A DNA stretch of 64,000 bases from Sulfurimonas sp. (lineage in GTDB: Bacteria; Campylobacterota; Campylobacteria; Campylobacterales; Sulfurimonadaceae): positions 36,300-100,299 of the forward strand of contig NZ_JAQTOD010000005.1 in the NCBI RefSeq assembly GCF_028713515.1, given 5' to 3'. Below, one piece after another: positions 22,344 through 32,394 of the stretch (position 1 is the first letter of the stretch; the number at the start of each line of letters is the position of its first letter). Position numbers and translations under genes: made by a program. Under the pieces are notes generated by a model. That model was not told where the DNA came from and searched no databases. It saw nothing but the letters and a program-made list of their open reading frames with translations.

Positions 22344-23413
22344 TTTCACTAAAAGCACTTAGTAAAAATCCATTTAAGAGTCTGCTAATATTTTCATCCA
22401 TCACTATTGCGGTGATGGCAATTTTTCTTATTAGTTCCGTTTCTGCTGGCATAATCGGGATGTACTCGAAGATGATTAAAACTGATGGGGATATCATCAT
22501 AACCCAAAAGGGTATCTCAGACACTTTTTTCTCAAATGTAGATATCTCACTTCTGGATAAAGTAAATGGCATAAAAGGGGTATCTGGCAGTTATGCGATG
22601 ATTGTCGGAGCTTCTCCTATCGGGCATATTCCCATTGCTGGGATTTACGGAACCACTAAAAATCACTTTTCTCACTATAGGCTTGAGAGCGGAGAGTACC
22701 CAAAAGATGGCGAGGTAATTTTAGGAAAAGGGCTGTCTAAACATTTTGTCACTAAAAGCATAAATGTTGGAAGCAAGAACTTTAAAATCTCTGGCGTTTA
22801 CAATAGCGATATTGGTTTTGAAGATGGCGGTGTTGTCATGAATATAGAGGATGCTGGCTTGCTTTTTAACCGCTCTGCGTCGTTTATTTTGGTATCTGTA
22901 AAAGAGCCAAAAGAGATAGATGATTTAGTAAAGAGCATCTCATTGTTGAGTAGTGACATTGAGGCAAAAACAACAAAGAGCTTTATAAAAGAGTACAACC
23001 AGTTTAAGATTATTGAAAATTCATCTTTTGTTATCTCATTTTTAGCCTTCAGTATGGGGCTTATGGGGATTGCTTCGGTTATGAGTATGATAGTAAACTC
23101 TCGAAAAGAGGAGTTTGGTATTATGCGGGCACTCGGGAAAAGTAGATTTTTTATTATCAAGAATCTCTTTTTTGAGACTCTGATTATGAGTATTTCGGCA
23201 TATATTTTTGCTCTCATCCTTAGTCTAATAATATTGACAATGCTCCCACACATCGAGATGCTTCAAGGGTATGTAAATGGCACGCTCTCTATGCAAACGG
23301 CACTTTTAGTTCTTATTTCTACTCTTGTTATGGCACTTCTGGGCTCTTTGATTCCTGCGTGGATTGCTTCTAAGACAGACCCTATTTTGCTAATAAATCA
23401 AGGATGCTCATGA
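22340..23413 (+). CDS. FtsX/MacB-like ABC transporter permease
   Basis: Four-TM MacB topology with large periplasmic domain; NSRKEEFGIMRALGKSRFFIIKNLFFETLIMS. Confidence 0.9.
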   Translation: MISLKALSKNPFKSLLIFSSITIAVMAIFLISSVSAGIIGMYSKMIKTDGDIIITQKGISDTFFSNVDISLLDKVNGIKGVSGSYAMIVGASPIGHIPIAGIYGTTKNHFSHYRLESGEYPKDGEVILGKGLSKHFVTKSINVGSKNFKISGVYNSDIGFEDGGVVMNIEDAGLLFNRSASFILVSVKEPKEIDDLVKSISLLSSDIEAKTTKSFIKEYNQFKIIENSSFVISFLAFSMGLMGIASVMSMIVNSRKEEFGIMRALGKSRFFIIKNLFFETLIMSISAYIFALILSLIILTMLPHIEMLQGYVNGTLSMQTALLVLISTLVMALLGSLIPAWIASKTDPILLINQGCS

Positions 23414-24033
23414 TAAAAGTTTCCAATATTTCGCACTTTTATGGTTCTGAGCAAGTGCTTTATGATATATCTTTTGAAGTAAAAGATGGCGAGTTTGTTT
23501 TTTTGAGCGGAGATAGCGGAAGTGGCAAATCTACACTTCTCTCTATTCTCTCCACGCTTCTAAAGCCATCTCATGGAGAGCTTTTTTTGGATAACACTCC
23601 GGTTGGGCAAATTGCAGATATTGACAAATTTCGTCAAAACAAGATAGGTTTTGTTTTTCAGTTTCACTACCTCATAAACTATCTTAGCATTTATGAAAAT
23701 ATTGCCCTTGCGGCACTTGATGATAAAAAGCAAAACATAAATGCTCTTTTGAGTGATTTGGGTATTTTGGAACTCTCCGCCCGCTATCCAAATGAGATTT
23801 CAGGTGGTCAGAGGCAGAGAGTCGCTCTTGCAAGGGCACTTATTAATGAACCAAAAATTATCTTTGCTGATGAACCGACTGGGAGTTTGGATTCTAAAAA
23901 TAGCAAAATTGTGTATGAGCTTTTGGCAAGAGCTTTAAAGCAGGGCACGACCGTTGTTGTCGCTTCACATGATTTAAAAGTCCAAAAGTACGCAACTAAA
24001 ACAGTAAGGCTAATAGATGGAAAAATTCAATAA
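23404..24033 (+). CDS. LolD/MacB-like ABC transporter ATP-binding protein
   Basis: Walker A GDSGSGKST, signature ISGGQRQRVALARAL, Walker B IIFADEPTG. Confidence 0.95.
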   Translation: MLMIKVSNISHFYGSEQVLYDISFEVKDGEFVFLSGDSGSGKSTLLSILSTLLKPSHGELFLDNTPVGQIADIDKFRQNKIGFVFQFHYLINYLSIYENIALAALDDKKQNINALLSDLGILELSARYPNEISGGQRQRVALARALINEPKIIFADEPTGSLDSKNSKIVYELLARALKQGTTVVVASHDLKVQKYATKTVRLIDGKIQ

Positions 24034-25558
24034 GCTTATTCATGACATTGTTCCTATTTGGGCATGGATATTTTTAGCATCTGTTTTTGTTGGAGCGCTC
24101 TATTCGGCGCAACTCATCGGTTTTACTCTTTTTGACAAAACGCTTCTTGAGCCAACAACTGCTCGCTCTTTGCATATAACGCTTATGCTTTATGGTCCCG
24201 TTATGCTCGCTCTTTCGCTCCTTCCTTTTGCGCTTTTTAGCAGAGATGGTTTAAATCTTGATGGCGCTGTTTTGCCACTAAAAACCTACTTCTTTTTATG
24301 GCATCTATTTTTATTTATGGCTGTTGTATCAATTTTGCTTGGCGTGCAGAGAGGTTTGCCATTTTATGATTTTGCTTATGAGCTCAACTTTATCCTAGCA
24401 TCTTCTGGTATTTTTTATATTGTTGCAATATTTAAAATCATTAAGCAATACAAGGTAGTGCCACTTTGGGTAAAAGTCTCTAAAACACTGCTTTTTATAG
24501 CTCCAATTTCGCTTTTAGTTTTAATGAATCCAACTTTTGGTCAAGTTGAAAAAACACTATCAGGTCCTCATGGCGACAATACGCTGGGTATGAGTTTTAC
24601 GCTGATTCCTCTTTTTTATCTTCTTATAAAACTTCACACAAAAGAGAAATTTATTCCAAAATGGCATATATTTTGGGTTTTACCGCTGGTTGCTTATGCT
24701 GCATCTATCGCAACTCGTATTTTTAGAGGTGAGCTATCTTATGGTGAAGAGTGGGTTTATCAGTGGCTGACTTTTGCTTATTTGCCTCTGCTTGTGAAGT
24801 GGTGCATAGATGCCAAGCTTACTCTTAGGTCAGATGCTTATCTCATCATCTCTATCTGGGCGTTTTTATTTGTCATGATTCAAGGAAATATTCTCTTTAT
24901 CCCGGAGATTCGTTGGGTTTTTCACAGAAATGATCTGGTTGTGGCACATGCTCATGTCGCCATCGGAGTTGGTATCTTTTTTATGGCGCTTAGTCTGCTT
25001 AGTTACTTCTACAAACTGCCTCAAAAGTTTGCAAATTTTTGGTTTTTAGTTGTGGGAGTTATATTTTTCTCGCTAACAATTGCTGGTTTTAGTGAAGCGG
25101 GATATATAAATCTTGACATAGTTTTGATGCTTCAAATACGCTTTGTAGGCGGAGTTTTAGCTGTTGGAGGGCTTTTTTATTTTATAACTAAAGAGATGAA
25201 ACTACCAAAAGCAAACGCACTGACACTTTACCATCTAAACGGTTTTGCCTCTGATGGTTTGGGTGCCATGATTTTGTTTTTATCTGCGCCGTTTTTGTTT
25301 GATTTTTTAGGGTTTAAATTTGCTCAAGAGTATTATCTTGTCTTTGGTTTTATGGGTTTTGTCGGTATCTTGCATCTGGTTGGAGTCTATAGAGATGCAC
25401 ATCTTTTTGCATGGCTCACCTCAATAGCTCGTCTTATCACAGGAACTATTTTCTTATCTCTCTTTTATCTTCACACTATTGATATATTAGGTCTGCTTGT
25501 CGGTTTTTATGATGTATCTTACGCACTAATTTATATGCTTTTTAGAAATCGCCTATGA
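24017..25558 (+). CDS. Divergent heme-copper oxidase-superfamily subunit I-like protein (CuB His ligands not conserved; possible gNOR-type)
   Basis: 12+ TM helices; ARSLHITLMLYG (helix II low-spin heme His, H53) and VVAHAHVAIGVG (helix X pair, H311/H313) like CcoN/COX1; helix VI GDNTLG in place of CcoN GHNAVG (D187); no HH pair in helix VII. Confidence 0.75.
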   Translation: MEKFNKLIHDIVPIWAWIFLASVFVGALYSAQLIGFTLFDKTLLEPTTARSLHITLMLYGPVMLALSLLPFALFSRDGLNLDGAVLPLKTYFFLWHLFLFMAVVSILLGVQRGLPFYDFAYELNFILASSGIFYIVAIFKIIKQYKVVPLWVKVSKTLLFIAPISLLVLMNPTFGQVEKTLSGPHGDNTLGMSFTLIPLFYLLIKLHTKEKFIPKWHIFWVLPLVAYAASIATRIFRGELSYGEEWVYQWLTFAYLPLLVKWCIDAKLTLRSDAYLIISIWAFLFVMIQGNILFIPEIRWVFHRNDLVVAHAHVAIGVGIFFMALSLLSYFYKLPQKFANFWFLVVGVIFFSLTIAGFSEAGYINLDIVLMLQIRFVGGVLAVGGLFYFITKEMKLPKANALTLYHLNGFASDGLGAMILFLSAPFLFDFLGFKFAQEYYLVFGFMGFVGILHLVGVYRDAHLFAWLTSIARLITGTIFLSLFYLHTIDILGLLVGFYDVSYALIYMLFRNRL

Positions 25559-26463
25559 TATACTCGAGCGCTTTAGCACTTCTTTTAGGATTTGAGCTAA
25601 GCTACTATCTTCTAATCATTCAAACTGGAGTAGTGGCGCATTTTCACTCAGATATGCTGACTCTTTTTCCAATGTTTATGGGCGGTGTAGCAGGTACGAT
25701 TATGAGTGGTTTTTCTTGGGGGAAGATAACAAATCCAATTCATAAAATCATGCTGGCTCTTCTTCTGCAACTACTACTCTCTTTTTCATACCCAGAATAC
25801 AACCTTTTCACTCTTGTTTTGCTTGGTCTCTCTGTTGGAATGATGGCTCCTTTGGGGATTTATCTCTTTAAGTCACATCAGCAAAAAGAGCTCTTTTTTG
25901 CTCTGGCAATTGCTTATTCAACAGGTACATATCTTTTTAAGACTAGCGCAGACGGCAGAATTTGGATGGCGGTTTGCTTTACGCTAATTCCACTCTTTAG
26001 TGCGGTTGTGTTGCGAAAATATAGAGTTCAAACAGAAAATAAGAGAGAGTCATTTCCTATAGCTTCATACCTGCTTTTAATGTTATGGATACTTCTGGAT
26101 TCTAATCTTTTTGAGACGCTATTAAGACACAGCAACATAAATATATGGTCAAACTACACTTTTGTTATCATAGCTTTTCATATTTTAGGGCTTCTTGGTG
26201 GCTACTTTATAAAGATGCCAAATTACAAAAAACATATATTTATAGCTCTACTTTTTGTGGGGAGTTACTCTGTTTCATATCTTGAATTGCCTCTTGCGCT
26301 TGCAATGGTTTATCCGTTTGTTATCTCTTATTATAATGTTGTTGTTTTTACTACGCTGACAAAAGAGATGAGTTTAACGAAGCTCTCTTTTATGATGATT
26401 TTTGTTGGCTGGGTTGCATCTGGTGCTGGTTTAGCGATTGCCCTCGGTGGATTTTTCCATTGA
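25555..26463 (+). CDS. Multi-TM membrane protein coupled to the HCO-like subunit
   Basis: ATGA stop/start overlap with upstream gene; about ten hydrophobic helices, MFS-like in feel. Confidence 0.7.
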   Translation: MIYSSALALLLGFELSYYLLIIQTGVVAHFHSDMLTLFPMFMGGVAGTIMSGFSWGKITNPIHKIMLALLLQLLLSFSYPEYNLFTLVLLGLSVGMMAPLGIYLFKSHQQKELFFALAIAYSTGTYLFKTSADGRIWMAVCFTLIPLFSAVVLRKYRVQTENKRESFPIASYLLLMLWILLDSNLFETLLRHSNINIWSNYTFVIIAFHILGLLGGYFIKMPNYKKHIFIALLFVGSYSVSYLELPLALAMVYPFVISYYNVVVFTTLTKEMSLTKLSFMMIFVGWVASGAGLAIALGGFFH

Positions 26464-26490
26464 GTTGCAGTTTAAATTTAAAGGATAAAA

Positions 26491-27009
26491 ATGAGATATT
26501 TAGTTTTAGCATTATTTTTGGTATTTCCGCTTCTGGCTGGAAATTTAGAACTTAAAAAAGGTTCAGTTGCGGCTCACACAGAGATGGCAATGGATAAGAC
26601 AATTGATCCATCGAGCAATTCTCTTCATGGAGAAGTTAGTATGGATGGCGAGGATGTAACATCACTAAAGGGAAAGTTTTGGGTTGATTTGACTCTTTTT
26701 AAGAGTGATAACAGCAAAAGAGATACAAATATGTACAAAGATATGGCAACTGACAAGTTTAAAGTAGCATCTTTTACAATCTCTTCAGTTGTTAAGAAAG
26801 GTGATGGCTACGCAATCAATGGAGTTATGAATTTTCATGGAGTAGAAAAACCAATGAGTGCTGATGCAAAAATCAGTGCAAAAGATGGCGGGCTAACTAT
26901 AGAAGCAAAGTCAAAAATGTTATTTAGCGATTATGGCATGAAGATGCCGTGTATGGTTTTTATGTGTGTTCGTGATGAAGTTGACTTAACAATTAAGGCC
27001 AATTTTTAG
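26491..27009 (+). CDS. YceI family periplasmic protein
   Basis: Signal peptide then LHGEVSMDGEDVTSLKGKFWVDLTLFKSDNSKRD...YAINGVMNFHGVEKPM. Confidence 0.9.
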   Translation: MRYLVLALFLVFPLLAGNLELKKGSVAAHTEMAMDKTIDPSSNSLHGEVSMDGEDVTSLKGKFWVDLTLFKSDNSKRDTNMYKDMATDKFKVASFTISSVVKKGDGYAINGVMNFHGVEKPMSADAKISAKDGGLTIEAKSKMLFSDYGMKMPCMVFMCVRDEVDLTIKANF

Positions 27010-27010
27010 C

Positions 27011-27032
27011 ATTAAGGGTGTGCACCCTTAAT
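27011..27032. terminator. Candidate bidirectional terminator hairpin between convergent genes
   Basis: ATTAAGGGTG-tg-CACCCTTAAT. Confidence 0.55.
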
Positions 27033-27786
27033 TATTAACCTCTCTCTTTTTTTCCATAAACAAAACCAAGATTAGCGTTATAAGCGTACCTACAAATACA
27101 ATGCTATATCCAGTTGGCCAGTCGTAATGGTAGGATAAAAAAAGTGCTAGTGAGATGAAAAACCATCCGTAAATCCAGCCAAAAAGCAGTGGATTAAGTC
27201 GCTTTTGCAAAAGAGCAACTAGTGCCGGGGCAATTAAGAGTGTAAACACAACTAAAACACCAGCTAGTTGTACAGATGAGGTTACCGTAACTGATAAAAG
27301 CGAGAAGAAGAATAGCTCTTTAAAGAATCCACTTAGCCTTGGATAGAGCGTGTAGTAGAGCAGGGCGACAGCGCCGTATGTCAGTGCTGACTTTGTAACT
27401 TCACCGCTACTAACAAATAAAATATCATTTGCCATCAACTGTTTAAACAGCTCATCCCCACCACTTCCAGAGCTAAGAACAATCATCACCGCAGATGCGC
27501 CAAGCGCATAAAGAAGGCCTATAAAAGCCTCAACATGGCGAGTGTTTCGATTGGCGTATGTAATGAGTAGTGCTCCAGTGAGTGCAAAAATAAGACTCAG
27601 CAAGACCTGTTTTTCTCCACTAAAAAAAGTAGCACTTACGGCGATTCCAACTGCTGAGAGCTGACCAACGGCTAAGTCTGTAAAGATAACTCCTCTTTTT
27701 ATTATCTCAAGCCCAAAAATGGTATGAATTCCAACAAGTAAAAACGCTAAGCCTAGTGCAGGGAGTAGGATTTCTATGGTTGACAT
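27028..27786 (-). CDS. Metal (Zn/Mn) ABC transporter permease, ZnuB-like
   Basis: LALGLAFLLVGIHTIFGLEIIKRGVIFTDLAVGQLSAVGIAVS; ABC-3 family. Confidence 0.88.
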   Translation of the reverse strand: MSTIEILLPALGLAFLLVGIHTIFGLEIIKRGVIFTDLAVGQLSAVGIAVSATFFSGEKQVLLSLIFALTGALLITYANRNTRHVEAFIGLLYALGASAVMIVLSSGSGGDELFKQLMANDILFVSSGEVTKSALTYGAVALLYYTLYPRLSGFFKELFFFSLLSVTVTSSVQLAGVLVVFTLLIAPALVALLQKRLNPLLFGWIYGWFFISLALFLSYHYDWPTGYSIVFVGTLITLILVLFMEKKREVNN

Positions 27787-28658
27787 ATTTTTGCAACAAT
27801 CGTATCAAATAGCGCTTCAAGTGATGCTGTATTTGGCAATGCTCCAACATCATGAGGCAGGATAACCGCTTTCGCGCCTGACTTTTCAGCTATAAATTGT
27901 GCTGATTTTGTCTCATGATAATCATCTTGGATGATTAGTTTTATCTTCTCATTTCTAATCAATCCGATTAGCTCCATTGAGTGTTTAGAGTTTGGCGATA
28001 TTCCTGGAAGTGGCTCAATAGTAGAGGCTGTGCTTATGGAGTAGCGATTTAAAAAATAGCTGAAGAGTTCATGATACTGCACTAGTTTACTGTTTCTGCA
28101 AGACCCCATTTTACTATCCCATTGTGCTAGTTTTTCGCCCCAGTGCAGAGCAAATGCGTCATAATTTGCATGATAACTATTTTTATTTGCAGAATCTAAG
28201 TTTGAGAGTTTTAGCATAATCACTTTTGCTAAAGTTAGCATATTGTGAGGGTCTAGCGAGTAGTGTGGGTTTCCATCCCCATGAACATCGCCTCCAGCGC
28301 GAGATAAGTTTGTTGGTTTATCAATTAGTTTGATATATTTTGAGAGATCAAGATAACCTGATGCTCCTTGAATAATTTTAGGGTTGTTTGACTGCGCTAA
28401 AAGTGGTGGAATCCAACCAATCTCAAGGTCGCCACCATTTAAAATCAGCAAATCGCTATTTCGTAAAATTCCAATATATGAAGGTCTAGGAGTCACAAAA
28501 TGAGGATCAGATGAGGCTTGAGCGATAACGCTAACTTCCACTTTGTCTTTAGCGATTGTTTTTACTAGCTCCCCAATATATGGATAAGCCGCAGTTACAT
28601 GAACTGAAGCAAAGATAGGAAGTGAGCAAAATAGGGCTATTATAATTTTTTTCATCAT
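27774..28658 (-). CDS. Metal ABC transporter substrate-binding protein, ZnuA-like
   Basis: HVTAAYPYIGELVKTIAKDKVEVSVIAQASSDPHFVTPRPSYIG; HYSLDPHNM. Start likely at 28658 (MKKIIIALFCSLPIFA signal peptide). Confidence 0.88.
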   Translation of the reverse strand: MMKKIIIALFCSLPIFASVHVTAAYPYIGELVKTIAKDKVEVSVIAQASSDPHFVTPRPSYIGILRNSDLLILNGGDLEIGWIPPLLAQSNNPKIIQGASGYLDLSKYIKLIDKPTNLSRAGGDVHGDGNPHYSLDPHNMLTLAKVIMLKLSNLDSANKNSYHANYDAFALHWGEKLAQWDSKMGSCRNSKLVQYHELFSYFLNRYSISTASTIEPLPGISPNSKHSMELIGLIRNEKIKLIIQDDYHETKSAQFIAEKSGAKAVILPHDVGALPNTASLEALFDTIVAKICQP

Positions 28659-28665
28659 GCTCTCC

Positions 28666-29961
28666 TTAAAAAGAGTGAGCGCCGTGAGCACCTAGCTCTA
28701 GCGTGTAGTTAAGTATTATTTCGTTTATTGTTTTTGCTTCACCGTCAATAAATTTAGAGTCATCTTTGTTATATTGCAGGCGAAATCTTGAGAATTCAAA
28801 CGGTTTGTAGTCCAGTTTTATGCTTGAACGATGAAGGTTATTTACACTATCAGCGGAAAGCTCGGCGTGATTTTTGGTTATATCATCGTATCGAATACCA
28901 GTTGCCCAATTTCCATTAATTTTATAGAGTAGCTCGCTGTAATATCCTGCTTGTTTTTTAGTTGTTATAGCAACATCCATATCTCTTTGTATCCACTCAT
29001 TTTGCCAAATCAGAGAACTTTGGTTGCCAAGTGGGTACTCTAAAGTAAAATCTGCACCATAAATATTTGTTTGTCCAAAGTTTGTGAAGCTATCTGGGAT
29101 AGGATCTCCAAGTCCATCGAGATTTTGAATCTCTGATTTTCCATTCGCATAACTAACCCCTGCTAGAAGTGTCAAATCTTTTATGCTCGTGCTAGTTTTC
29201 AGATATCCAACCGCAGTTGAAGCTGACTCTTTTGCACTAAATCCTTGATTTGGATTACCATTAAAGAGTTCAAACCCTGCCATAAGATAAAATGGTGTTG
29301 GTGCAACCCATTGAAGTTGTGCTCCCTCGCCACCTAAACCATCAAGACCAAAAAGAGTGTTGTTAATCAGCTCTTGATCTTCAAAATTCCACGCATGATG
29401 ATGCTTCTCGTTTGCTCTACCGAATGCACTTTTAAATTTACCGGCTTTAACTCTAAGTCCATAATCCAGAGCGCGAGTAACAAAGTAAGCCTCTTCAACC
29501 TCTAGCGTTCCATCTCCGTGGATATGAAAAATAGCACTTGCATTAAAGTACGGATCAACAGTGGCGCCCATAGCAACTTCCGCGTAGTTAAAGTTAAATC
29601 CATCTTTTGCATTGTTTTGAATCTCCATATCCCCTTCATCTACAAATCCAGGGATTGAAGTCTTTTTTGCATACTGTGTGTTACTTTTGTTTCTGGATGT
29701 GTATCCACCATTTAAGATTAAAGAGATATCTGGAAGTAGAGTAGCAACCGGTACGCTATGCGTCTCTTGTGCCATGCTCTCAAGCGTCTCCTCTTTTTCT
29801 TCGACTACAGGCTTAGTTGCCTCTAATGTTTGAATGCGTTTTTGCATGTTTGATAGCTGTTGTTGTAACTGTGCCATATCTTTTTTAAGCTGCTCGACTT
29901 CATTGTTTTGCGCAAACAGGGCAGTTGCACATACAAGCGAGAGCAATGATTTTTTAATCAT
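28666..29961 (-). CDS. Outer-membrane porin-like protein with N-terminal coiled coil
   Basis: Signal peptide, EVEQLKKDMAQLQQQLSNMQKRIQTLEA coiled coil, then beta-barrel-like alternation with C-terminal F. Confidence 0.8.
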   Translation of the reverse strand: MIKKSLLSLVCATALFAQNNEVEQLKKDMAQLQQQLSNMQKRIQTLEATKPVVEEKEETLESMAQETHSVPVATLLPDISLILNGGYTSRNKSNTQYAKKTSIPGFVDEGDMEIQNNAKDGFNFNYAEVAMGATVDPYFNASAIFHIHGDGTLEVEEAYFVTRALDYGLRVKAGKFKSAFGRANEKHHHAWNFEDQELINNTLFGLDGLGGEGAQLQWVAPTPFYLMAGFELFNGNPNQGFSAKESASTAVGYLKTSTSIKDLTLLAGVSYANGKSEIQNLDGLGDPIPDSFTNFGQTNIYGADFTLEYPLGNQSSLIWQNEWIQRDMDVAITTKKQAGYYSELLYKINGNWATGIRYDDITKNHAELSADSVNNLHRSSIKLDYKPFEFSRFRLQYNKDDSKFIDGEAKTINEIILNYTLELGAHGAHSF

Positions 29962-30016
29962 AGTTTTTCCAATAATATATAATTTTTTTATTGATGATTT
30001 AGAAAATTAGTGTTTA

Positions 30017-30331
30017 TTATTGGAGAGGAGGAGCACGGATGTTTGCATAAGTTAACCGTTTAAAGTTATATTTTTTTGCTATAAAGAAAATCTGAAAAAA
30101 TGGGATAAAAAGCAGAATTACTGGTGGCGCTATTTCAAGATCACCAGCAAAAAAGAACTCTTCTAAAACATAAACGCTACAACTGCTATCGTGCGAGGCA
30201 TGGTATGGATTGTGGATATAGTTGTGGCTTATAAAAAACGCAAACATAACAAATAGAGATATAAGAAATTTAAGCCTAAGCTTTTTTTGCTTTTTATTTA
30301 GGCTAGTAAAAAATCTATTTTCTATTTTTTT
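30017..30331 (-). CDS. Small His/Cys-containing membrane protein
   Basis: MKKIENRFFTSLNKKQKKLRLKFLISLFVMFAFFISHNYIHNPYHASHDSSCSVYVLEEFFFAG...; two TM helices; internal Met start preferred to 30409. Confidence 0.55.
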   Translation of the reverse strand, partial: KKIENRFFTSLNKKQKKLRLKFLISLFVMFAFFISHNYIHNPYHASHDSSCSVYVLEEFFFAGDLEIAPPVILLFIPFFQIFFIAKKYNFKRLTYANIRAPPLQ

Positions 30332-30505
30332 CATAATACGAATTGTATCTTTAGCTCTCTTATGAAGAACTTTATATCTGACAGTTACTAAGGAGATGAA
30401 ATAATGCAATTTTAATCAAAAGTTACTCAGTGCTAATCACTACTGTTTTGAACAAATTTTTTGTTGTAACACTTCTCTGATTTCTGTTTTTTAGTAAAAA
30501 AAACA

Positions 30506-32137
30506 CTAAGCATTAAACCGTTTTAGAGTCTCACTCAGTTTTTCAGCTGTAAGCTGTAGATGTTCGGCTGATATACTAATCTCATGGATATTGTTTGTTG
30601 TAGTTTGAATATTTTCAACTATTTCATTCATCTGTGAAGTAATCATTTCTGCACCTTTGCTATCTTTGTCGGCATTATTTGCAAGTGATTGAATAAGTGA
30701 AAAACTCTGGTTAATTATATCAACTGTGACATGAATGGTTTGCTCTAATTTTTGGGAATTATTACTAAGTTTTTTGATATTTTCTGCATTTGCTCCCATC
30801 TCTTCAGCTGCATCATTAATTGATTGAACAATTGTGCTTATGGTTGTATTGCTCTCTATTAAACTATGCTGTGTTCGTTCGGCGAGTTTGCGTACTTCAT
30901 CGGCAACTACGGCAAACCCTCTTCCGTGTTCTCCAGCACGAGCCGCTTCTATGGCAGCATTGAGCGCCAATAGATTGGTTTGATCAGCTATATCGCCAAT
31001 AACAGAGAGGACATCTTTAATTTGTTGCGTTTCTTGTGTGAGATGACGCAAGCGTGCTGAAAACTCTTCTTCTAATATTGCACTCTCTCGCAGAGAGCCA
31101 ATCATTGCTTGAATCTCTAGCTGAGCGAGCTTGAGTGTTTTATTTGCTTCTTCTGCTGTTTTTTGACTCTCTTTTGTAGCTTCTGCTGATTCTTGCATAC
31201 TGGAGCTTATCTCAGAAGCTCTTTTAGTTGCAGTGAGTGCTGTGGTATTATCTTTTTCCATTTGCCCACTGATTGTCTTTGTTGTTTTCAGAAGAAGTAT
31301 TGACACATCGGCGTTAGATAGGGCCGTATTTTTAGCCTCGTTGACCATTTGCTCGGTTGTTTCAATAAATAGATTAATTGAGCGAGAGGCTTCGCTTAAT
31401 TCATCATTACCTATAATAGTTATTCTTCGGCTAAGATCACCTTTGCCTTGGTGAATAGCATCAGAAAAATCTGAAATAGAAGAGATGTTATGAATAGACT
31501 TAAGAATTGTTCGTCCTATAATAGTAACTAATCCTATAACTACTGTGATTATTATAAAGGTAAATATAATAATAGAGGTGGTTAATTTTTCTCCATTATC
31601 GCTGATTGATTTGCGCTTTTGATCATACTCTTTTTGAACATTTCCTACGATGGCATCAAGATCATCAGTTGGTTGTCTGTCGATTCCATTGACGGTCTTG
31701 TCGCCCACCTTGTAGCTGTCTATTGTCGCTTTTTTATATGCCTCTAATCCTTCACGATATTTCTGCCCCATTGTTTTATGTATCTCTAAAAACCTATCAA
31801 TCTGTAGCTGCAGGTCAGGCGTAGAGCTAATTTTTTTAAGAGAGAGCATGAGTTTTTGTACTTTTTCTTCTTCTCTTGTAAATCCACTTAGATATTTATT
31901 TAATTTTTCAGGATTATAGCCGCGAAGAAGAATATTTTTCCATTCTTGAACTTGTATTTTGAATGCTACTTGTGCTGAACGAGCAATATTTACCGATTCT
32001 ATCGCTGATGATGATTGTGCTAAAAGATCTTTTTGCAGTGATGTATAGCCACTAACTGCTACAATTGTAGCAACTGTAATTCCTAAAAATACCGTTAGAT
32101 TGATAATAATTAACCTAATTTTTATTGTGAAATTCAT
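30506..32137 (-). CDS. Methyl-accepting chemotaxis protein
   Basis: [44 protein letters not shown] hairpin tip; HAMP; 4-helix-bundle sensor. Confidence 0.96.
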   Translation of the reverse strand: MNFTIKIRLIIINLTVFLGITVATIVAVSGYTSLQKDLLAQSSSAIESVNIARSAQVAFKIQVQEWKNILLRGYNPEKLNKYLSGFTREEEKVQKLMLSLKKISSTPDLQLQIDRFLEIHKTMGQKYREGLEAYKKATIDSYKVGDKTVNGIDRQPTDDLDAIVGNVQKEYDQKRKSISDNGEKLTTSIIIFTFIIITVVIGLVTIIGRTILKSIHNISSISDFSDAIHQGKGDLSRRITIIGNDELSEASRSINLFIETTEQMVNEAKNTALSNADVSILLLKTTKTISGQMEKDNTTALTATKRASEISSSMQESAEATKESQKTAEEANKTLKLAQLEIQAMIGSLRESAILEEEFSARLRHLTQETQQIKDVLSVIGDIADQTNLLALNAAIEAARAGEHGRGFAVVADEVRKLAERTQHSLIESNTTISTIVQSINDAAEEMGANAENIKKLSNNSQKLEQTIHVTVDIINQSFSLIQSLANNADKDSKGAEMITSQMNEIVENIQTTTNNIHEISISAEHLQLTAEKLSETLKRFNA

Positions 32138-32394
32138 GAAAACTCCTGTCTGTAAATTGAACCGTCTACATTACCTATTGTGGTTATTTCTACTATAAAA
32201 AATAATAATAGTTATGTTAAAATAAATAACCTTAAAGAAACTAATAAAAATCTTTTGAACATATATATGTGAAAGTTGCTTGCTATCAATCAAGCAGATA
32301 CTGATTTGATATCTCTAAATATTTTGCCTATCTTTATTTTTACCTTACTATAATTGTATAATTATCTCGTTTCTGTAATATTGAGGATTTTTTA

